Assembly (NCBI RefSeq): GCF_008369445.1
Contig: NZ_VTWH01000002.1
Location: 1,188,988 to 1,252,987, forward strand
Reading direction: 5' to 3'
Length of the DNA: 64,000 nt
Source of the DNA: Aureimonas fodinaquatilis
GTDB taxonomy: Bacteria > Pseudomonadota > Alphaproteobacteria > Rhizobiales > Rhizobiaceae
Below, one piece after another: positions 1 through 8,945 of the stretch. Below the pieces are notes generated by a model. It had not been told where the DNA came from. It worked only from the letters and a program-made list of their open reading frames with translations, and ran no database searches. A program made the position numbers and the translations under genes. Every line of letters starts with the position of its first letter. The stretch's first letter is position 1.

Positions 1-382
1 CATTTCCCTGCCTCTGTGGCGCAGCGCCACCACCACCGCCCTCAAGATCCTGAAAACGCAGGTTGTTGTCTTCCTGTGCATTGCGCAACTGTTCCTGCAA
101 TTGCAGAACCAGGAATGACATTTCCTCAACCTTGCCCGTCAGACGGCGGATTTCTTCCTCCAACTGCGAAAGGCGCACGCCAGAGTCACCTGCCTGCGCC
201 ATCAGCACAGGCTGCTGGCTCTTTTGCCCGCCAAACAGGTCAATTGCAGATGCCGGGCTTGCCAGCATTCCGGCTACTGCCAGTGCAATCACCGGCAATC
301 TCGTAAAGCGGTATCCAGACTTCAGAGCATTTCGGCTTTTCCCTGAAGCGCCGAAAGACTTCAGTAGTGAAAGGTGGATCAT
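1..382 (-). CDS. cpoB: Tol-Pal system protein CpoB/YbgF, N-terminal part (cut by window edge)
   Basis: Only the first 127 codons are in the window. A signal peptide with a late hydrophobic stretch (LPVIALAVAGMLASPASA, residues 29-46) is followed by a Gln-rich linker and a coiled-coil segment around residues 70-114 (LSQLEEEIRRLTGKVEEM), then a glycine-rich linker. This is the layout of CpoB/YbgF, a periplasmic protein whose N-terminal coiled coil trimerises and whose C-terminal TPR domain (outside the window) contacts TolA and co-ordinates outer-membrane constriction with peptidoglycan synthesis. It is the last gene seen of the tolQ-R-A-B-pal order. A hairpin separates it from pal, so it may have its own promoter. 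The assignment rests on position plus the coiled coil. Confidence 0.85.
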   Translation of the reverse strand, partial: MIHLSLLKSFGASGKSRNALKSGYRFTRLPVIALAVAGMLASPASAIDLFGGQKSQQPVLMAQAGDSGVRLSQLEEEIRRLTGKVEEMSFLVLQLQEQLRNAQEDNNLRFQDLEGGGGGAAPQRQGN

Positions 383-540
383 GGGCAATTCCCCGTGAGC
401 CGGCACGCCGGCCATGAATTTCAACAATATGTCGCAACCAACGTCGCATGGACTGCCGTGTTTACGCTTCTTTTACACTCTGGAAAACGTTAGTTCGGCC
501 AAATTTTGACGGCGACAGTTAAAACCGGGGCTAAAACGAC

Positions 541-563
541 GAACGGCCCGTAACGGGCCGTTC
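541..563 (-). terminator. Stem-loop after pal
   Basis: A perfect 10-bp inverted repeat (GAACGGCCCG, 3-nt loop, CGGGCCGTTC) lies 28 bases beyond the pal stop. Read on the minus strand it is followed by GTCGTTTTAG, a weak T-rich tail. It probably ends or attenuates the tol-pal transcript before cpoB. Confidence 0.6.
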
Positions 564-590
564 AATGCTTATCACTGTTGCTGAAAATAC

Positions 591-1112
591 TCAGCTACCG
601 GCACCGCTCAGCACGGTTACAGCGCGGCGATTCTGCGACCAGCAGGAAATGTCGTCGCATACTGCAACGGGGCGCTCCTTGCCGTAAGATATTGTCCGCA
701 TGCGGGAAGCTGGCACACCCTGTGAGGCCAGATAATCGCGAGTGGCAGCAGCGCGGCGTGCGCCCAATGCCAGGTTGTATTCGCGCGTTCCGCGTTCATC
801 GGCATGGCCTTCAACCACGATCTGGTAGCTGGAATACTGGTTCAGCCACTGCGCTTGCCGGGACAGAGTCTGCTGGGCATCTGCACGGATGGACGAAGAA
901 TCGGTGTCAAAGAAAATCCGGTCACCGACATTCACGGTGAAGTCCTGCGATGTTCCAGGGGCGGCGCTGCCGTAACCACCTGCGCCGCCAAGGCCAAGGC
1001 CAGCAGCATTATCAGGAAGCGCCTGATTTTTCTTGGCGCAACCTGCGAGAGCAAGAGCGGCTACCAGCACCAATACTGTGCGGCTGAGAGTGCCTGTTGC
1101 GATGCGGCGCAT
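591..1112 (-). CDS. pal: Peptidoglycan-associated lipoprotein Pal
   Basis: This 173-residue protein starts with a lipoprotein signal peptide ending in the lipobox LAGC (Cys25) and carries an OmpA-like domain over about residues 60-170. The motif GHADERGTREYNLALGARRA contains the conserved Asp and Arg that bind the diaminopimelate side chain of peptidoglycan. Pal anchors the outer membrane to the cell wall and is the partner of TolB. The length and the location directly after tolB are typical. A lysine pair after the lipidated Cys (CAKK) fits outer-membrane sorting. Confidence 0.96.
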   Translation of the reverse strand: MRRIATGTLSRTVLVLVAALALAGCAKKNQALPDNAAGLGLGGAGGYGSAAPGTSQDFTVNVGDRIFFDTDSSSIRADAQQTLSRQAQWLNQYSSYQIVVEGHADERGTREYNLALGARRAAATRDYLASQGVPASRMRTISYGKERPVAVCDDISCWSQNRRAVTVLSGAGS

Positions 1113-1226
1113 TGGGCCGACTCCTTCGAATTGAACAGATTATTGTTATATTGCGTTTACGATGAGCAAGGTTAACGCCCGGTCAACAAGGCCACCCGGG
1201 CGCGCAAATTTTTTCAGGCTGCAAAC

Positions 1227-2537
1227 CTATTCCAACAATGGCGACCAGGCAGGGTCGGATGCAAATCCTGGTGTTGCAACTCTCTGTTCATTACGGCCAG
1301 TCAAATCAATGGAATAGAGCTGTGGTCCTGCGCCACCACGCTCATCGCGGAAAAACATGAGGACACGGCCGTTGGGCGCCCAGGTTGGCCCTTCATTGTG
1401 AAAGCCGGACGTGAGGATACGCTCACCGGAGCCATCTGTCCGCATGACACCAATCTGGAACTGCCCGCCCGACTGACGGGTGAAGGCGATCAAGTCGCCG
1501 CGGGGTGACCAGACAGGCGTTGAGTAAGACCCCTGCCCGAATGAGATTCGGGTCTGTCCGCTGCCATCTGCACCCATGACGTAGATTTGCGGTCTGCCGC
1601 CACGGTCGCTTTCAAATACAATCTTCGAGCCATCCGGCGAGTAGGATGGTGAAGTATCAATAGCGTTGCTGGATGTCAGGCGGGTCGTTGCTCTGGAGCG
1701 CAGATCCAGCGAATAAATATTCGAGTTGCCGTCCTGTTGAAGGCTCATAACCACGCGCTGTCCGTCAGGCGAAAAGCGCGGAGCAAAGGTCATGCCCGGG
1801 AAATTGCCAACAATTTCACGTTGGCCGGTTTCCAGTTGCAACAGGTAGACGCGCGGATTCGACTGTCCGAACGACATGTAGGTGATTTCCTGCCGGCTGG
1901 GCGAGAAGCGTGGCGTGAGAACCAGATCATCGCCTTGCGTCAGATAGCGGACATTTGCACCATCCTGGTCCATGATAGCCAGACGCTTGCGGCGCTGATC
2001 TTTCGGTCCGGTTTCATCAACAAAAACAATGCGTGTATCGAAATATCCTTTTTCACCCGTCAAACGCTCGTAGATCGCATCTGAAATAATGTGGGCTATG
2101 CGGCGCCAGTTGTCGGGATTGGCATAAAACTGCTGGCCATCCAGCTGCTGCCCTGCAAATGTGTCCCACAACCGGAACTCAACGCGCAAACGGCCATCAG
2201 CTTCCGGGGTTACGCGCCCCGTTACCACGGCCTGCGCATTGATCACCGTCCAGTCCTGAAAGCGGGGCGTCACGTCCGGTCCGATATCGCGTTGAATAAA
2301 CGCGGCCGGCGCAATTGGCGCAAACAGACCAGAACGTTTCAGGTTCGCGGTCACCACATCAGAAATCTGCTGGCCGAGCTGGTTGTTGGATTGAAACGCT
2401 GGCACCGCAATTGGCAATGGCTGAATATTACCTTGTGTAATATCGATTTCCACCTGCGCTTTGGCGGGAGCGGATATGGCAAGTCCGCAAGCGGACAATG
2501 CCAATACAGCGATCAGGTGCCTGAGCAGAAATTTCAT
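1227..2537 (-). CDS. tolB: Tol-Pal translocation protein TolB
   Basis: A periplasmic protein of 436 residues when started at the ATG at 2537, which gives a clean signal peptide ending APAKA (about residue 27); an upstream in-frame extension would hide it. The N-terminal alpha/beta domain is followed by a beta-propeller of PD40-type repeats, visible as [30 protein letters not shown] and [13 protein letters not shown]. TolB cycles between Pal and TolA and is essential for outer-membrane constriction at division. It lies 64 bases after tolA in the same operon. Confidence 0.96.
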   Translation of the reverse strand: MKFLLRHLIAVLALSACGLAISAPAKAQVEIDITQGNIQPLPIAVPAFQSNNQLGQQISDVVTANLKRSGLFAPIAPAAFIQRDIGPDVTPRFQDWTVINAQAVVTGRVTPEADGRLRVEFRLWDTFAGQQLDGQQFYANPDNWRRIAHIISDAIYERLTGEKGYFDTRIVFVDETGPKDQRRKRLAIMDQDGANVRYLTQGDDLVLTPRFSPSRQEITYMSFGQSNPRVYLLQLETGQREIVGNFPGMTFAPRFSPDGQRVVMSLQQDGNSNIYSLDLRSRATTRLTSSNAIDTSPSYSPDGSKIVFESDRGGRPQIYVMGADGSGQTRISFGQGSYSTPVWSPRGDLIAFTRQSGGQFQIGVMRTDGSGERILTSGFHNEGPTWAPNGRVLMFFRDERGGAGPQLYSIDLTGRNEQRVATPGFASDPAWSPLLE

Positions 2538-2601
2538 GTTTAGGGACCCTTTCCGGCTCCGGGATAGTATGGCTGTGCCGATTTTCCGGTGCACCATGGA
2601 A

Positions 2602-3666
2602 TTAGAACATCTGGCTTGGGTCGAAGTTCATCGTAACATTCGCCCAGTTGTCGTATTTGTCGGCTGGCAAAGAGTAAGGAGCGCAGCGGCGCACCGCGCG
2701 CACAGCGGCATCACCAGCGGCACGCTCCACCATTGAACTGCCGCCGCCCCGTACAATCTGCGGCATTCCCATCAATTGCCCGGTCGGGTCCAGTTGCATT
2801 GTCACGGTGATCAGCAATGGCCCGGCATCGGCCAGACCAACGGGCGGCGACCAGCAGCGGGAAACCTGCGCGCGCAATGCGTCCAGCTCGGACTGGCTCA
2901 GTTTCGAGCCGGTCTGGCGGGTGGTGCCAAGATTGGCCGTTTCGGTAGAACGACGGGCACCGCCACCGGCCGAAGCGTCACGGTTCAGCAATGCGGCAAT
3001 TTCATCCGCATCGAATTCCTTTTCGGCATCATCATTGGCAGTTTCCGTCGTGCGTGTTTCCACCGGCCGTGGCGCGGCGCGCTGCGCTGGCGGCGGGGTT
3101 GGCTTGGCCTGTGGCACCGGCACGTTCTGCGGCATCTGCGGCATTTGCGGCTCTGGCGGCGTTTCCGCCGGCAGCGCTGCCTCGTCAATCACTTCCGGCT
3201 CGGGCGCTGTCTCTGCAGGCTCGGCAGGCTGTGGCTCGGCCACCGCCTCTGGCTCGGGCGGCTGGGGCTCAACCGGTTGCTCTGGCTCAACCTGCGGCTC
3301 CGGCTCCGGTGTCGGCGGTGTTTGTGGCGCGGGTGGTGGCGGCGCTTCGGCAGTGGCTGTCTGTACAGTGTCACGCGGCGCGGGAACGGGTCTGGGCGGA
3401 GATTCCAGATCCACTTCGTTGTCGCCTACGTTTTCTGCAGGCATCGGCGTCTGTTCAGGCGTCTGCGTCGGGTCTGGGGTTGATGTTTCGGCAACCGGCG
3501 CGTCTTCTGCCCCGATCATTGCCTGACTATACTCTTCCATCGTGACAAGTGTTACCGGCAGGGACTCGCCCTGGGTCAAATCCAATGGTCTGGGTTCGCC
3601 AAAGGCCCACAACCCCATTGTAAGGATAACAGCATGCAGCGCGGTAGAGGTTGCAAGAGACTTCAT
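2602..3666 (-). CDS. tolA: TolA-like cell-envelope protein, proline-rich
   Basis: This 354-residue protein has one N-terminal membrane helix (residues about 5-24, ending LWAFGEPRP), a long Pro/Glu/Ala-rich periplasmic linker (about residues 60-200) and a TonB/TolA-type C-terminal domain (about residues 255-350) with [13 protein letters not shown] followed by [15 protein letters not shown]. TolA spans the periplasm and transmits the energy of the TolQR motor to TolB-Pal. The repetitive linker gives strongly biased codon use and produces long spurious reading frames on the opposite strand. The gap to tolR is 4 bases, so translation is probably coupled. Confidence 0.9.
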   Translation of the reverse strand: MKSLATSTALHAVILTMGLWAFGEPRPLDLTQGESLPVTLVTMEEYSQAMIGAEDAPVAETSTPDPTQTPEQTPMPAENVGDNEVDLESPPRPVPAPRDTVQTATAEAPPPPAPQTPPTPEPEPQVEPEQPVEPQPPEPEAVAEPQPAEPAETAPEPEVIDEAALPAETPPEPQMPQMPQNVPVPQAKPTPPPAQRAAPRPVETRTTETANDDAEKEFDADEIAALLNRDASAGGGARRSTETANLGTTRQTGSKLSQSELDALRAQVSRCWSPPVGLADAGPLLITVTMQLDPTGQLMGMPQIVRGGGSSMVERAAGDAAVRAVRRCAPYSLPADKYDNWANVTMNFDPSQMF

Positions 3667-3670
3667 GGTG

Positions 3671-4120
3671 TCAGCTTTGCGCGTCCTGGGCCGTCACAAA
3701 GCCGATATTGCTGAATCCGGCCGATGAAATCCGGGCAATGACCTTCATGACCGTACCGTATTCGACGGCCTGATCGGCACGCACGAAAATCCGCTCTTCA
3801 TAGCCGGTCTGGGCAATGGCTTGCAGCCTGGTGACAACTTCATCGACCGGAATTTCGGACTCCTGAATGTAAATCTTGCCATCAGCCTGAACAGAAATCG
3901 TGATCGGCTGCTTGTCGGCGTTCAGTGCGCGGGCGTTTGTCTCCGGCAGTTGCAGGGGCACGCCCACGGTCATCAGCGGAGCTGACACCATGAAGATGAT
4001 CAACAGAACAAGCATCACGTCCACCATTGGCGTCATGTTGATTTCGTTCATCGGTTGGCGTTTGGCGCGGCCGCGCCGATTTCGGGACGAACCGCCTGCG
4101 GCTCCACTGGACATGCCCAT
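3671..4120 (-). CDS. tolR: Biopolymer transporter TolR (ExbD family)
   Basis: This 149-residue protein has a short basic cytoplasmic tail (RNRRGRAKRQP), the family signature MNEINMTPMVDVMLVLLIIF with the proton-relay Asp in the single transmembrane helix, and a periplasmic ExbD fold. Together with TolQ it forms the proton-driven motor of the Tol-Pal machine. The start at 4120 has CAGGAG 8 bases upstream. A second ATG two codons further in is possible. It follows tolQ by 30 bases. Confidence 0.96.
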   Translation of the reverse strand: MGMSSGAAGGSSRNRRGRAKRQPMNEINMTPMVDVMLVLLIIFMVSAPLMTVGVPLQLPETNARALNADKQPITISVQADGKIYIQESEIPVDEVVTRLQAIAQTGYEERIFVRADQAVEYGTVMKVIARISSAGFSNIGFVTAQDAQS

Positions 4121-4150
4121 GCTATCAGCTCCTGGTTTGCATTGCGCCGA

Positions 4151-4867
4151 TCAGCGTGCAGTCATTTTCTCGTCGATCTGCCGCGAGAGGATGGAAGAGA
4201 ACTCGTCTGCAAAAGCTTCCATGCGAGAGCTTAGCTTGGTCGCGTCGGATGACAGCTTGTTGTAGGCAACAACCGCAGGAATAGCGGCCACAAGGCCAAT
4301 GGCAGTCGCCAGCAGGGCCTCGGCAATGCCTGGAGCCACAACAGCAAGACTGGTCTGCTCGGAGGCGGCAATGGCCTGGAACGAGGTCATGATGCCCACG
4401 ACAGTGCCAAACAGGCCGACAAACGGCGCTGCAGAGCCGACACTTGCCAGAAATCCAAGTCGGGATTCCAGGGTTTCATTCTCACGGGCAATGGTCACAT
4501 CCATTGCCTTTTCGATGCGGGTTTGCAGTCCCACAGGAGAACGTGCACCCTTTTCGAAACTTTTCTTCCACTCGCGCATGGCGGCAACAAAAACCGAACT
4601 CATGCCGGTCGTCTTGCGGTCGGCAAGGGTGTGGTAAAGCTCTTCCAAAGACTGGCCGGACCAGAAATTGTTCTCAAAATTGTTGAGCTGCCGACGAAAT
4701 GCCGCGTAGCGGGTGGCCTTGTCGAAAATAATTGCCCATGTCCAGATGGAAGCAGCGAGCAGGCCCAGCATCACCATTTTAACGACAAATCCGGCCTGCC
4801 AGAAAAGATCCATCAGGCCAACACCGCTGCCATGCGCTGCAAGACTTGTCTGGGCAACTTCGTTCAT
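4151..4867 (-). CDS. tolQ: Tol-Pal proton channel TolQ
   Basis: The protein has 238 residues from the ATG at 4867 (MNEVAQTS); an in-frame upstream extension has no family resemblance. Three membrane helices are seen: one near residues 20-45 (VVKMVMLGLLAASIWTWAII) and two in the C-terminal half (LASVGSAAPFVGLFGTVVGI and GIAEALLATAIGLVAAIPAV), with the MotA/ExbB-type Gly/Ala/Thr pore motifs. It is the inner-membrane channel energised with TolR and heads the operon. Confidence 0.96.
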   Translation of the reverse strand: MNEVAQTSLAAHGSGVGLMDLFWQAGFVVKMVMLGLLAASIWTWAIIFDKATRYAAFRRQLNNFENNFWSGQSLEELYHTLADRKTTGMSSVFVAAMREWKKSFEKGARSPVGLQTRIEKAMDVTIARENETLESRLGFLASVGSAAPFVGLFGTVVGIMTSFQAIAASEQTSLAVVAPGIAEALLATAIGLVAAIPAVVAYNKLSSDATKLSSRMEAFADEFSSILSRQIDEKMTAR

Positions 4868-5182
4868 GAATTCAACCCTCGAATGGCCGCAGCCCGTTTG
4901 GCGCGGTTGCCATAAAATGAATGTTTGAGGCGGCGGGCGCATGGTCAATCAATGCGCCGCCATCCGGATCGCCCCTGCCCCACGCTCCTTTTACCTGCAA
5001 ATCCGGTTAAAAAATGGCGCGCCAGACAATAGGATTCGGCGCGAACAGAATGCCTTGTTAAGGTTAACACCCCGTTACAAGTTGCAGCGCAACGACTTGA
5101 ACCGTTCCAGATCACCCGAAAAAGCCGCATTCACATTCCGCTGAATTTCGAAAGCGCGACGGGTTTTTGAGAAATCTGGTCT
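4868..5182. other. Intergenic region between tolQ and the adhesin gene
   Basis: This stretch must hold the tolQ promoter on the minus strand. I see no clear -35/-10 pair and no small gene that I would defend. Part of it (5112-5182) is nominally translated as the aberrant C-terminal tail of the adhesin, a tail I consider not to be native. Confidence 0.4.
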
Positions 5183-8100
5183 GGCTGTGCGGCAGAACCG
5201 CACAGCCTTTGTGTCCGATCAAATCACCAGATGGCCGTTGAAAATGAGATCGTAAATTGTCGTGCTCTCGGCAAATCCACCGGTCGTATATGGTTGGCGC
5301 ATAGCGAGCAACGGCCTCACCATAATTTCCAACTAGAATGACGCCGGCATAGACCAGTTGCTCCAGTGTGACAGCCGGAGAAAAATTGCCCGCGGCATAG
5401 AAGCTGGTCAGATTGATGATCATTTCCGGCGTTCCGTTTACGCCGTCAGTATCCACCCGAATGACCGCGTGATCTGTCCCGGCAACTCTGGCCAAAGTCA
5501 GAAAGTCACCCAACCGGTCAGGGTCGATATAGTTGTGCAATGCCGTGAGATAGCGCCGCAGATCCAATTGATCGTGCTGCACACGGCTGAAGTCTGTGAT
5601 GGTGTCGGTTCCGTTTGCGGCCAGAATGAAGATGTCGCTGCCGGCTCCACCAGTCAGCACGTCATTGCCCGCCTGGCCGTCAATGATGTCGTCGTAAATC
5701 GTTCCGGTTAGCTGGTCATCGCCTTCATAACCGTTCAGAATAACTGCAACTTTGAAATTGCCGGCATCAATGATGTCCGCCGCGTTGCTGCCGGCAATAA
5801 CCGCCATCGCAAGAACCGGTCGCCCGGCGTCGTCCAGAAGGTCAGTACCGACATAAATGACAATGTTACCCGGCAGTTGCCCCTCTGGAGTCAGGACCAG
5901 TCTGCTGTAGCCGTTCACCGGATCGGACAGCACGGCCGACTGTGCAAATACCAGTTTTGTTCCATCCAGATTGGTGATGATGAATTGCTGTGGCGTCAGA
6001 TTTCCGTGCTGAACACCGCCCCAGATATCGATGTTGATAACCCCGTCGCCGACAAAAGCACGGTAGATGCTGCCGGCATGAACGCCAATAGGCAAAGCTT
6101 CCGCAACAAAGCTGCTTGTCTTGACCAATGATGCATTGCCGGCCGGATCTGTCGAAACAGCACTGACATGAACAGTTTGATCCAGCGCCCCGCGCAGGCT
6201 TTTCGCCTGATCGGATGTCAGCGTTACCAATTGCCAATCGCCGGTGCCGACCATTGTTTTGACAACGCTTTTGCTTCCCGCCGTAAAGGTGACGGTAATC
6301 AAGGCGCCAAGCTCACCCTTGATCTGAGTGGAGCCTGCCATGAGCTCGCCGTGCATCGCCCCGTCTGATACCGAAGTGTCCGCCGCAATTTCCAGATCAT
6401 TTCTGGTATCAATTGTGACCTTTCGGCTCTGGCTGAACTCACCTGCCAGTGCGTTTGGCTGCACAATGCGCGTTCTGATCAATTGGGAAGAACCGTCCAG
6501 AGCATTGGCAAAAAGCGCTGCGCTGAGATCAACATTGGTGTGGGACTGCCCGGCTGAGAGGACAACCACATCGACACGAACATTGTTGTGGTAGATTTCC
6601 AGCCGCGCCCCTGCAAGGGCCGGTTCGTGCCAGACACTGAACGAAACGGTACGACCCTTTTCTGCAGAGTTGATGACGTTGTCACCCTCAATAGCCCCGA
6701 TCATCGGTGCAAAGGCACTGTCGCGCGGCTCTCCAATAACAATGGCGGAACTGAACACCAGCTCAACCGTGAAGGCGAGATTGACGGAAGCGGTCGTTGA
6801 ACTACCGCCTGGAACCTCGAACCTCGTACTGAATGAGTGCGCACCCTCACTCAGTTTGCCAGATGGCGTGAAGGTCCAGCTCTTTCCATCCTGGCCAATT
6901 GTTGCAACACCCATGCGTACATTGCCGTCATAAACGACAATCTGAACACCAGGATGCAAGGCAACGGTCAGCGTTCCACTCAATTGCGGCTTGCCGACAT
7001 TGGTTGCACTGCCGGGAACCACGCCCGAAATCGTTGATGTACCGGAGTGATAGAGAGCGTCAAGCTGAACGGGCCCAAGCGTCTGCACCTGCTCGAAAGA
7101 CAGGCCAGCGGCGAAATTCAACGCCTGCAACTGGGCGGGCGACAAAACCTGCAGCAACTGCACTGTCAGGCCAGACATGGCAGATGTCGGGATTTGTGCA
7201 ATTTCAGTCGGCGTCAGGCTGGCCAAAACCGAAGGCGAGATGGCAGCGAGCTGCAAAGCCGTCATCGTTGAAAGCGAGCCGGCAATTTGCCGTGCGGCCG
7301 CGCCTGCGACTGCGACGTCACCGTTTTTCTGCAACATCCCGGAAACAACCGCAACCGTGGACTGCAGGTCATCCGCCATGTTTGCACCAGCGATGACAAG
7401 GCCAATGACTTCCTGCCTGTCACCGCGCAACAAGGCACTTGTCATGATTGACAATGCCTTTTCCACGCCGTGCAATGCCTCCAGGCCGGAAAGCGTTGCC
7501 AGCACAAAACCTATATAGTTTGCGCCGGCGTTCGCAGAACCGTTGGTATTGATAACGGCGACAATGGACTGCAAAAGATCGCCACCAATGCCGAACACGC
7601 CGGCCACCGCGGCGTTGATTTCTGCGATTTTGGCTGGCGTGACATCAGCACCAACGATCGCCGATGCTCCTCCGTCACCACCCGACATACCCAGCAAGCG
7701 AACAGCAAGCTCGCTGATAGGTGAAATTGAGATTGTGATGGTCGCCGCAATGGTGCTCGAATTGGAGAATGCAGCCCGCAAATCGCCGACCAGATCCTTA
7801 GCATCGCCAATCGCCTCGTCCATATAGTCGAAGCCGGAGTCCAGATCGACAACGCGTGCTATCACCGCACCAGTGTACGTGGCAGAGAATGTGAGCGTAA
7901 AACTACCATCGGAACTGACTTCAACCGGACCGGAAAGCAATGTTCCATCAGCACGATACAGCGCTGCCGTCAGCCCATGCCCGAACACGACAGGGCCGGC
8001 AACAACCATACCACGAACAGTGATAATCTGACTGACCGGCGTTGGGTCCACCGGATTTGGAGTGGGCGGGACTGGCGTCGGATCCACGCCGCCGCCGCCG

Positions 8101-8792
8101 CTGCCACCGCCGCCACCGCCCATTGCAGCAGCAACACCACCCAGCAGACCACCAATCCCGCCGATGGTGAACAGCATGGAAGAGGACCCCTCTTCCGCAA
8201 CCTCTTCAACAACCGGAGCAGCAGCAACCTTGCGCCCACCCCATGTTCTTGGATCCAGCACGTCGTAGTAGGACGAGAAGCTCTCGGCCATGTCATACAG
8301 CGAACCATAGTCACCGAAAACATAGACAAGCACCGACCCGTCGGCACCACGAGCCAGCGCAACCGTGCTGCTGTCGATAACCACGCGCGTGCCGCCGAGT
8401 CCAGGCAGCTCCACTCCGCATAGCAAATCATCGCAGATCGAGAAAAATTCCTGGAAAATCAGGCGCGTCGAACCATCCAGCAACAGGATGAGATCACCAC
8501 CTTCCGCATCGGGAGTCTTGATAACGGCAACTTCGGTGACATCCTGCAATATCTCCTCATCGCCATTGAGAATGCGCTTGAAGATTTTGTAGCGCCGCCC
8601 GGCCAGCGGCTTGATCGAACTGGCTTGATTGTGACGGATGACTTTTCGATCCAAGCCATCCGTTAACACATACTCAGGGGTGCCGCCCCCTTGTTGTCTT
8701 GCCTGATCTCCGGCCTGCTCAGTCCTTCCTTCGCCGCTAGCGGCATCTCCAAACGCTTTTAAAATGCTGTGAATATCTGGAAAACTAGGCAT
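5112..8792 (-). CDS. Large BapA/RTX-like adhesin, probably C-terminally frameshifted
   Basis: The open frame gives about 1226 residues from the ATG at 8792, which has AAGG 9 bases upstream and is preferred over a TTG 21 bases further up. Order of parts: a BapA-prefix-like N-terminal domain (about 40-190), a Gly/Pro linker (about 211-253, with runs of Gly and PTP repeats), a module with TVRGMVVAGPVVFGHGL, a Leu/Gln-rich repeat zone (about 505-580, TPTEIAQIP, LSPAQLQALN, LGPVQLDAL), Ig-like modules, and a calcium-binding RTX segment (about 1021-1060, GYEGDDQLTG, GQAGNDVLTGGAGSDIF). Such proteins leave the cell by type I secretion; no secretion genes are nearby. The last ~85 codons look wrong: in the frame one base over, the sequence reads GGFAESTTIYDLIFNGHLVI and stops at 5219, just before a strong hairpin. 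Confidence 0.8.
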   Translation of the reverse strand: MPSFPDIHSILKAFGDAASGEGRTEQAGDQARQQGGGTPEYVLTDGLDRKVIRHNQASSIKPLAGRRYKIFKRILNGDEEILQDVTEVAVIKTPDAEGGDLILLLDGSTRLIFQEFFSICDDLLCGVELPGLGGTRVVIDSSTVALARGADGSVLVYVFGDYGSLYDMAESFSSYYDVLDPRTWGGRKVAAAPVVEEVAEEGSSSMLFTIGGIGGLLGGVAAAMGGGGGGSGGGGVDPTPVPPTPNPVDPTPVSQIITVRGMVVAGPVVFGHGLTAALYRADGTLLSGPVEVSSDGSFTLTFSATYTGAVIARVVDLDSGFDYMDEAIGDAKDLVGDLRAAFSNSSTIAATITISISPISELAVRLLGMSGGDGGASAIVGADVTPAKIAEINAAVAGVFGIGGDLLQSIVAVINTNGSANAGANYIGFVLATLSGLEALHGVEKALSIMTSALLRGDRQEVIGLVIAGANMADDLQSTVAVVSGMLQKNGDVAVAGAAARQIAGSLSTMTALQLAAISPSVLASLTPTEIAQIPTSAMSGLTVQLLQVLSPAQLQALNFAAGLSFEQVQTLGPVQLDALYHSGTSTISGVVPGSATNVGKPQLSGTLTVALHPGVQIVVYDGNVRMGVATIGQDGKSWTFTPSGKLSEGAHSFSTRFEVPGGSSTTASVNLAFTVELVFSSAIVIGEPRDSAFAPMIGAIEGDNVINSAEKGRTVSFSVWHEPALAGARLEIYHNNVRVDVVVLSAGQSHTNVDLSAALFANALDGSSQLIRTRIVQPNALAGEFSQSRKVTIDTRNDLEIAADTSVSDGAMHGELMAGSTQIKGELGALITVTFTAGSKSVVKTMVGTGDWQLVTLTSDQAKSLRGALDQTVHVSAVSTDPAGNASLVKTSSFVAEALPIGVHAGSIYRAFVGDGVINIDIWGGVQHGNLTPQQFIITNLDGTKLVFAQSAVLSDPVNGYSRLVLTPEGQLPGNIVIYVGTDLLDDAGRPVLAMAVIAGSNAADIIDAGNFKVAVILNGYEGDDQLTGTIYDDIIDGQAGNDVLTGGAGSDIFILAANGTDTITDFSRVQHDQLDLRRYLTALHNYIDPDRLGDFLTLARVAGTDHAVIRVDTDGVNGTPEMIINLTSFYAAGNFSPAVTLEQLVYAGVILVGNYGEAVARYAPTIYDRWICREHDNLRSHFQRPSGDLIGHKGCAVLPHSQTRFLKNPSRFRNSAECECGFFG
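5183..5207 (-). terminator. Stem-loop terminator of the adhesin gene
   Basis: A perfect 10-bp stem (GGCTGTGCGG, 5-nt loop, CCGCACAGCC) sits 11 bases after the alternative stop codon at 5219-5221. The currently open frame reads straight through it, which argues that the alternative stop was the original one. The T-tract is weak (AGACCAGATTTCTC). Confidence 0.6.
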
Positions 8793-8905
8793 GAAACCAA
8801 ACCTTACATACAAATTATATATTGACTCCTTTTATATGTTATAGAACCAAGGTTAGTGTTTCAATGTATGAATGTTATATTTTTTGCAATCTGATCGGGA
8901 GGTCG

Positions 8906-8932
8906 CCACCTGTGACCAAATGACCATAGGTG
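8906..8932. promoter_or_regulatory. Imperfect dyad downstream of the SDR gene and upstream of the adhesin
   Basis: CACCTGTGACC and its imperfect inverse GACCATAGGTG face each other about 14 bases beyond the SDR stop and about 115 bases upstream of the adhesin start. It could be a Rho-independent-like terminator for the SDR gene or an operator for the adhesin. The following 100 bases towards the adhesin are very A+T-rich (tracts such as TATATAATTT), as expected for a promoter. Confidence 0.35.
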
Positions 8933-8945
8933 CGGATTCAATTGG

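Noticed and set aside
300-345. AGAGCATTTCGG within cpoB as another repeat copy
   Set aside because: Only the first ten bases match; the palindrome arms are missing and the sequence is coding.
240-449. A 69-codon minus-strand frame overlapping the cpoB start
   Set aside because: It is out of frame with the signal peptide and coiled coil of CpoB, which is clearly the real gene from 382 downward.
2776-3526. Long Gly/Ser- or Arg-rich open frames on the plus strand opposite tolA
   Set aside because: They are the mirror of the Pro/Glu/Ala-rich linker codons of tolA. They have no ribosome site and no sensible protein composition.
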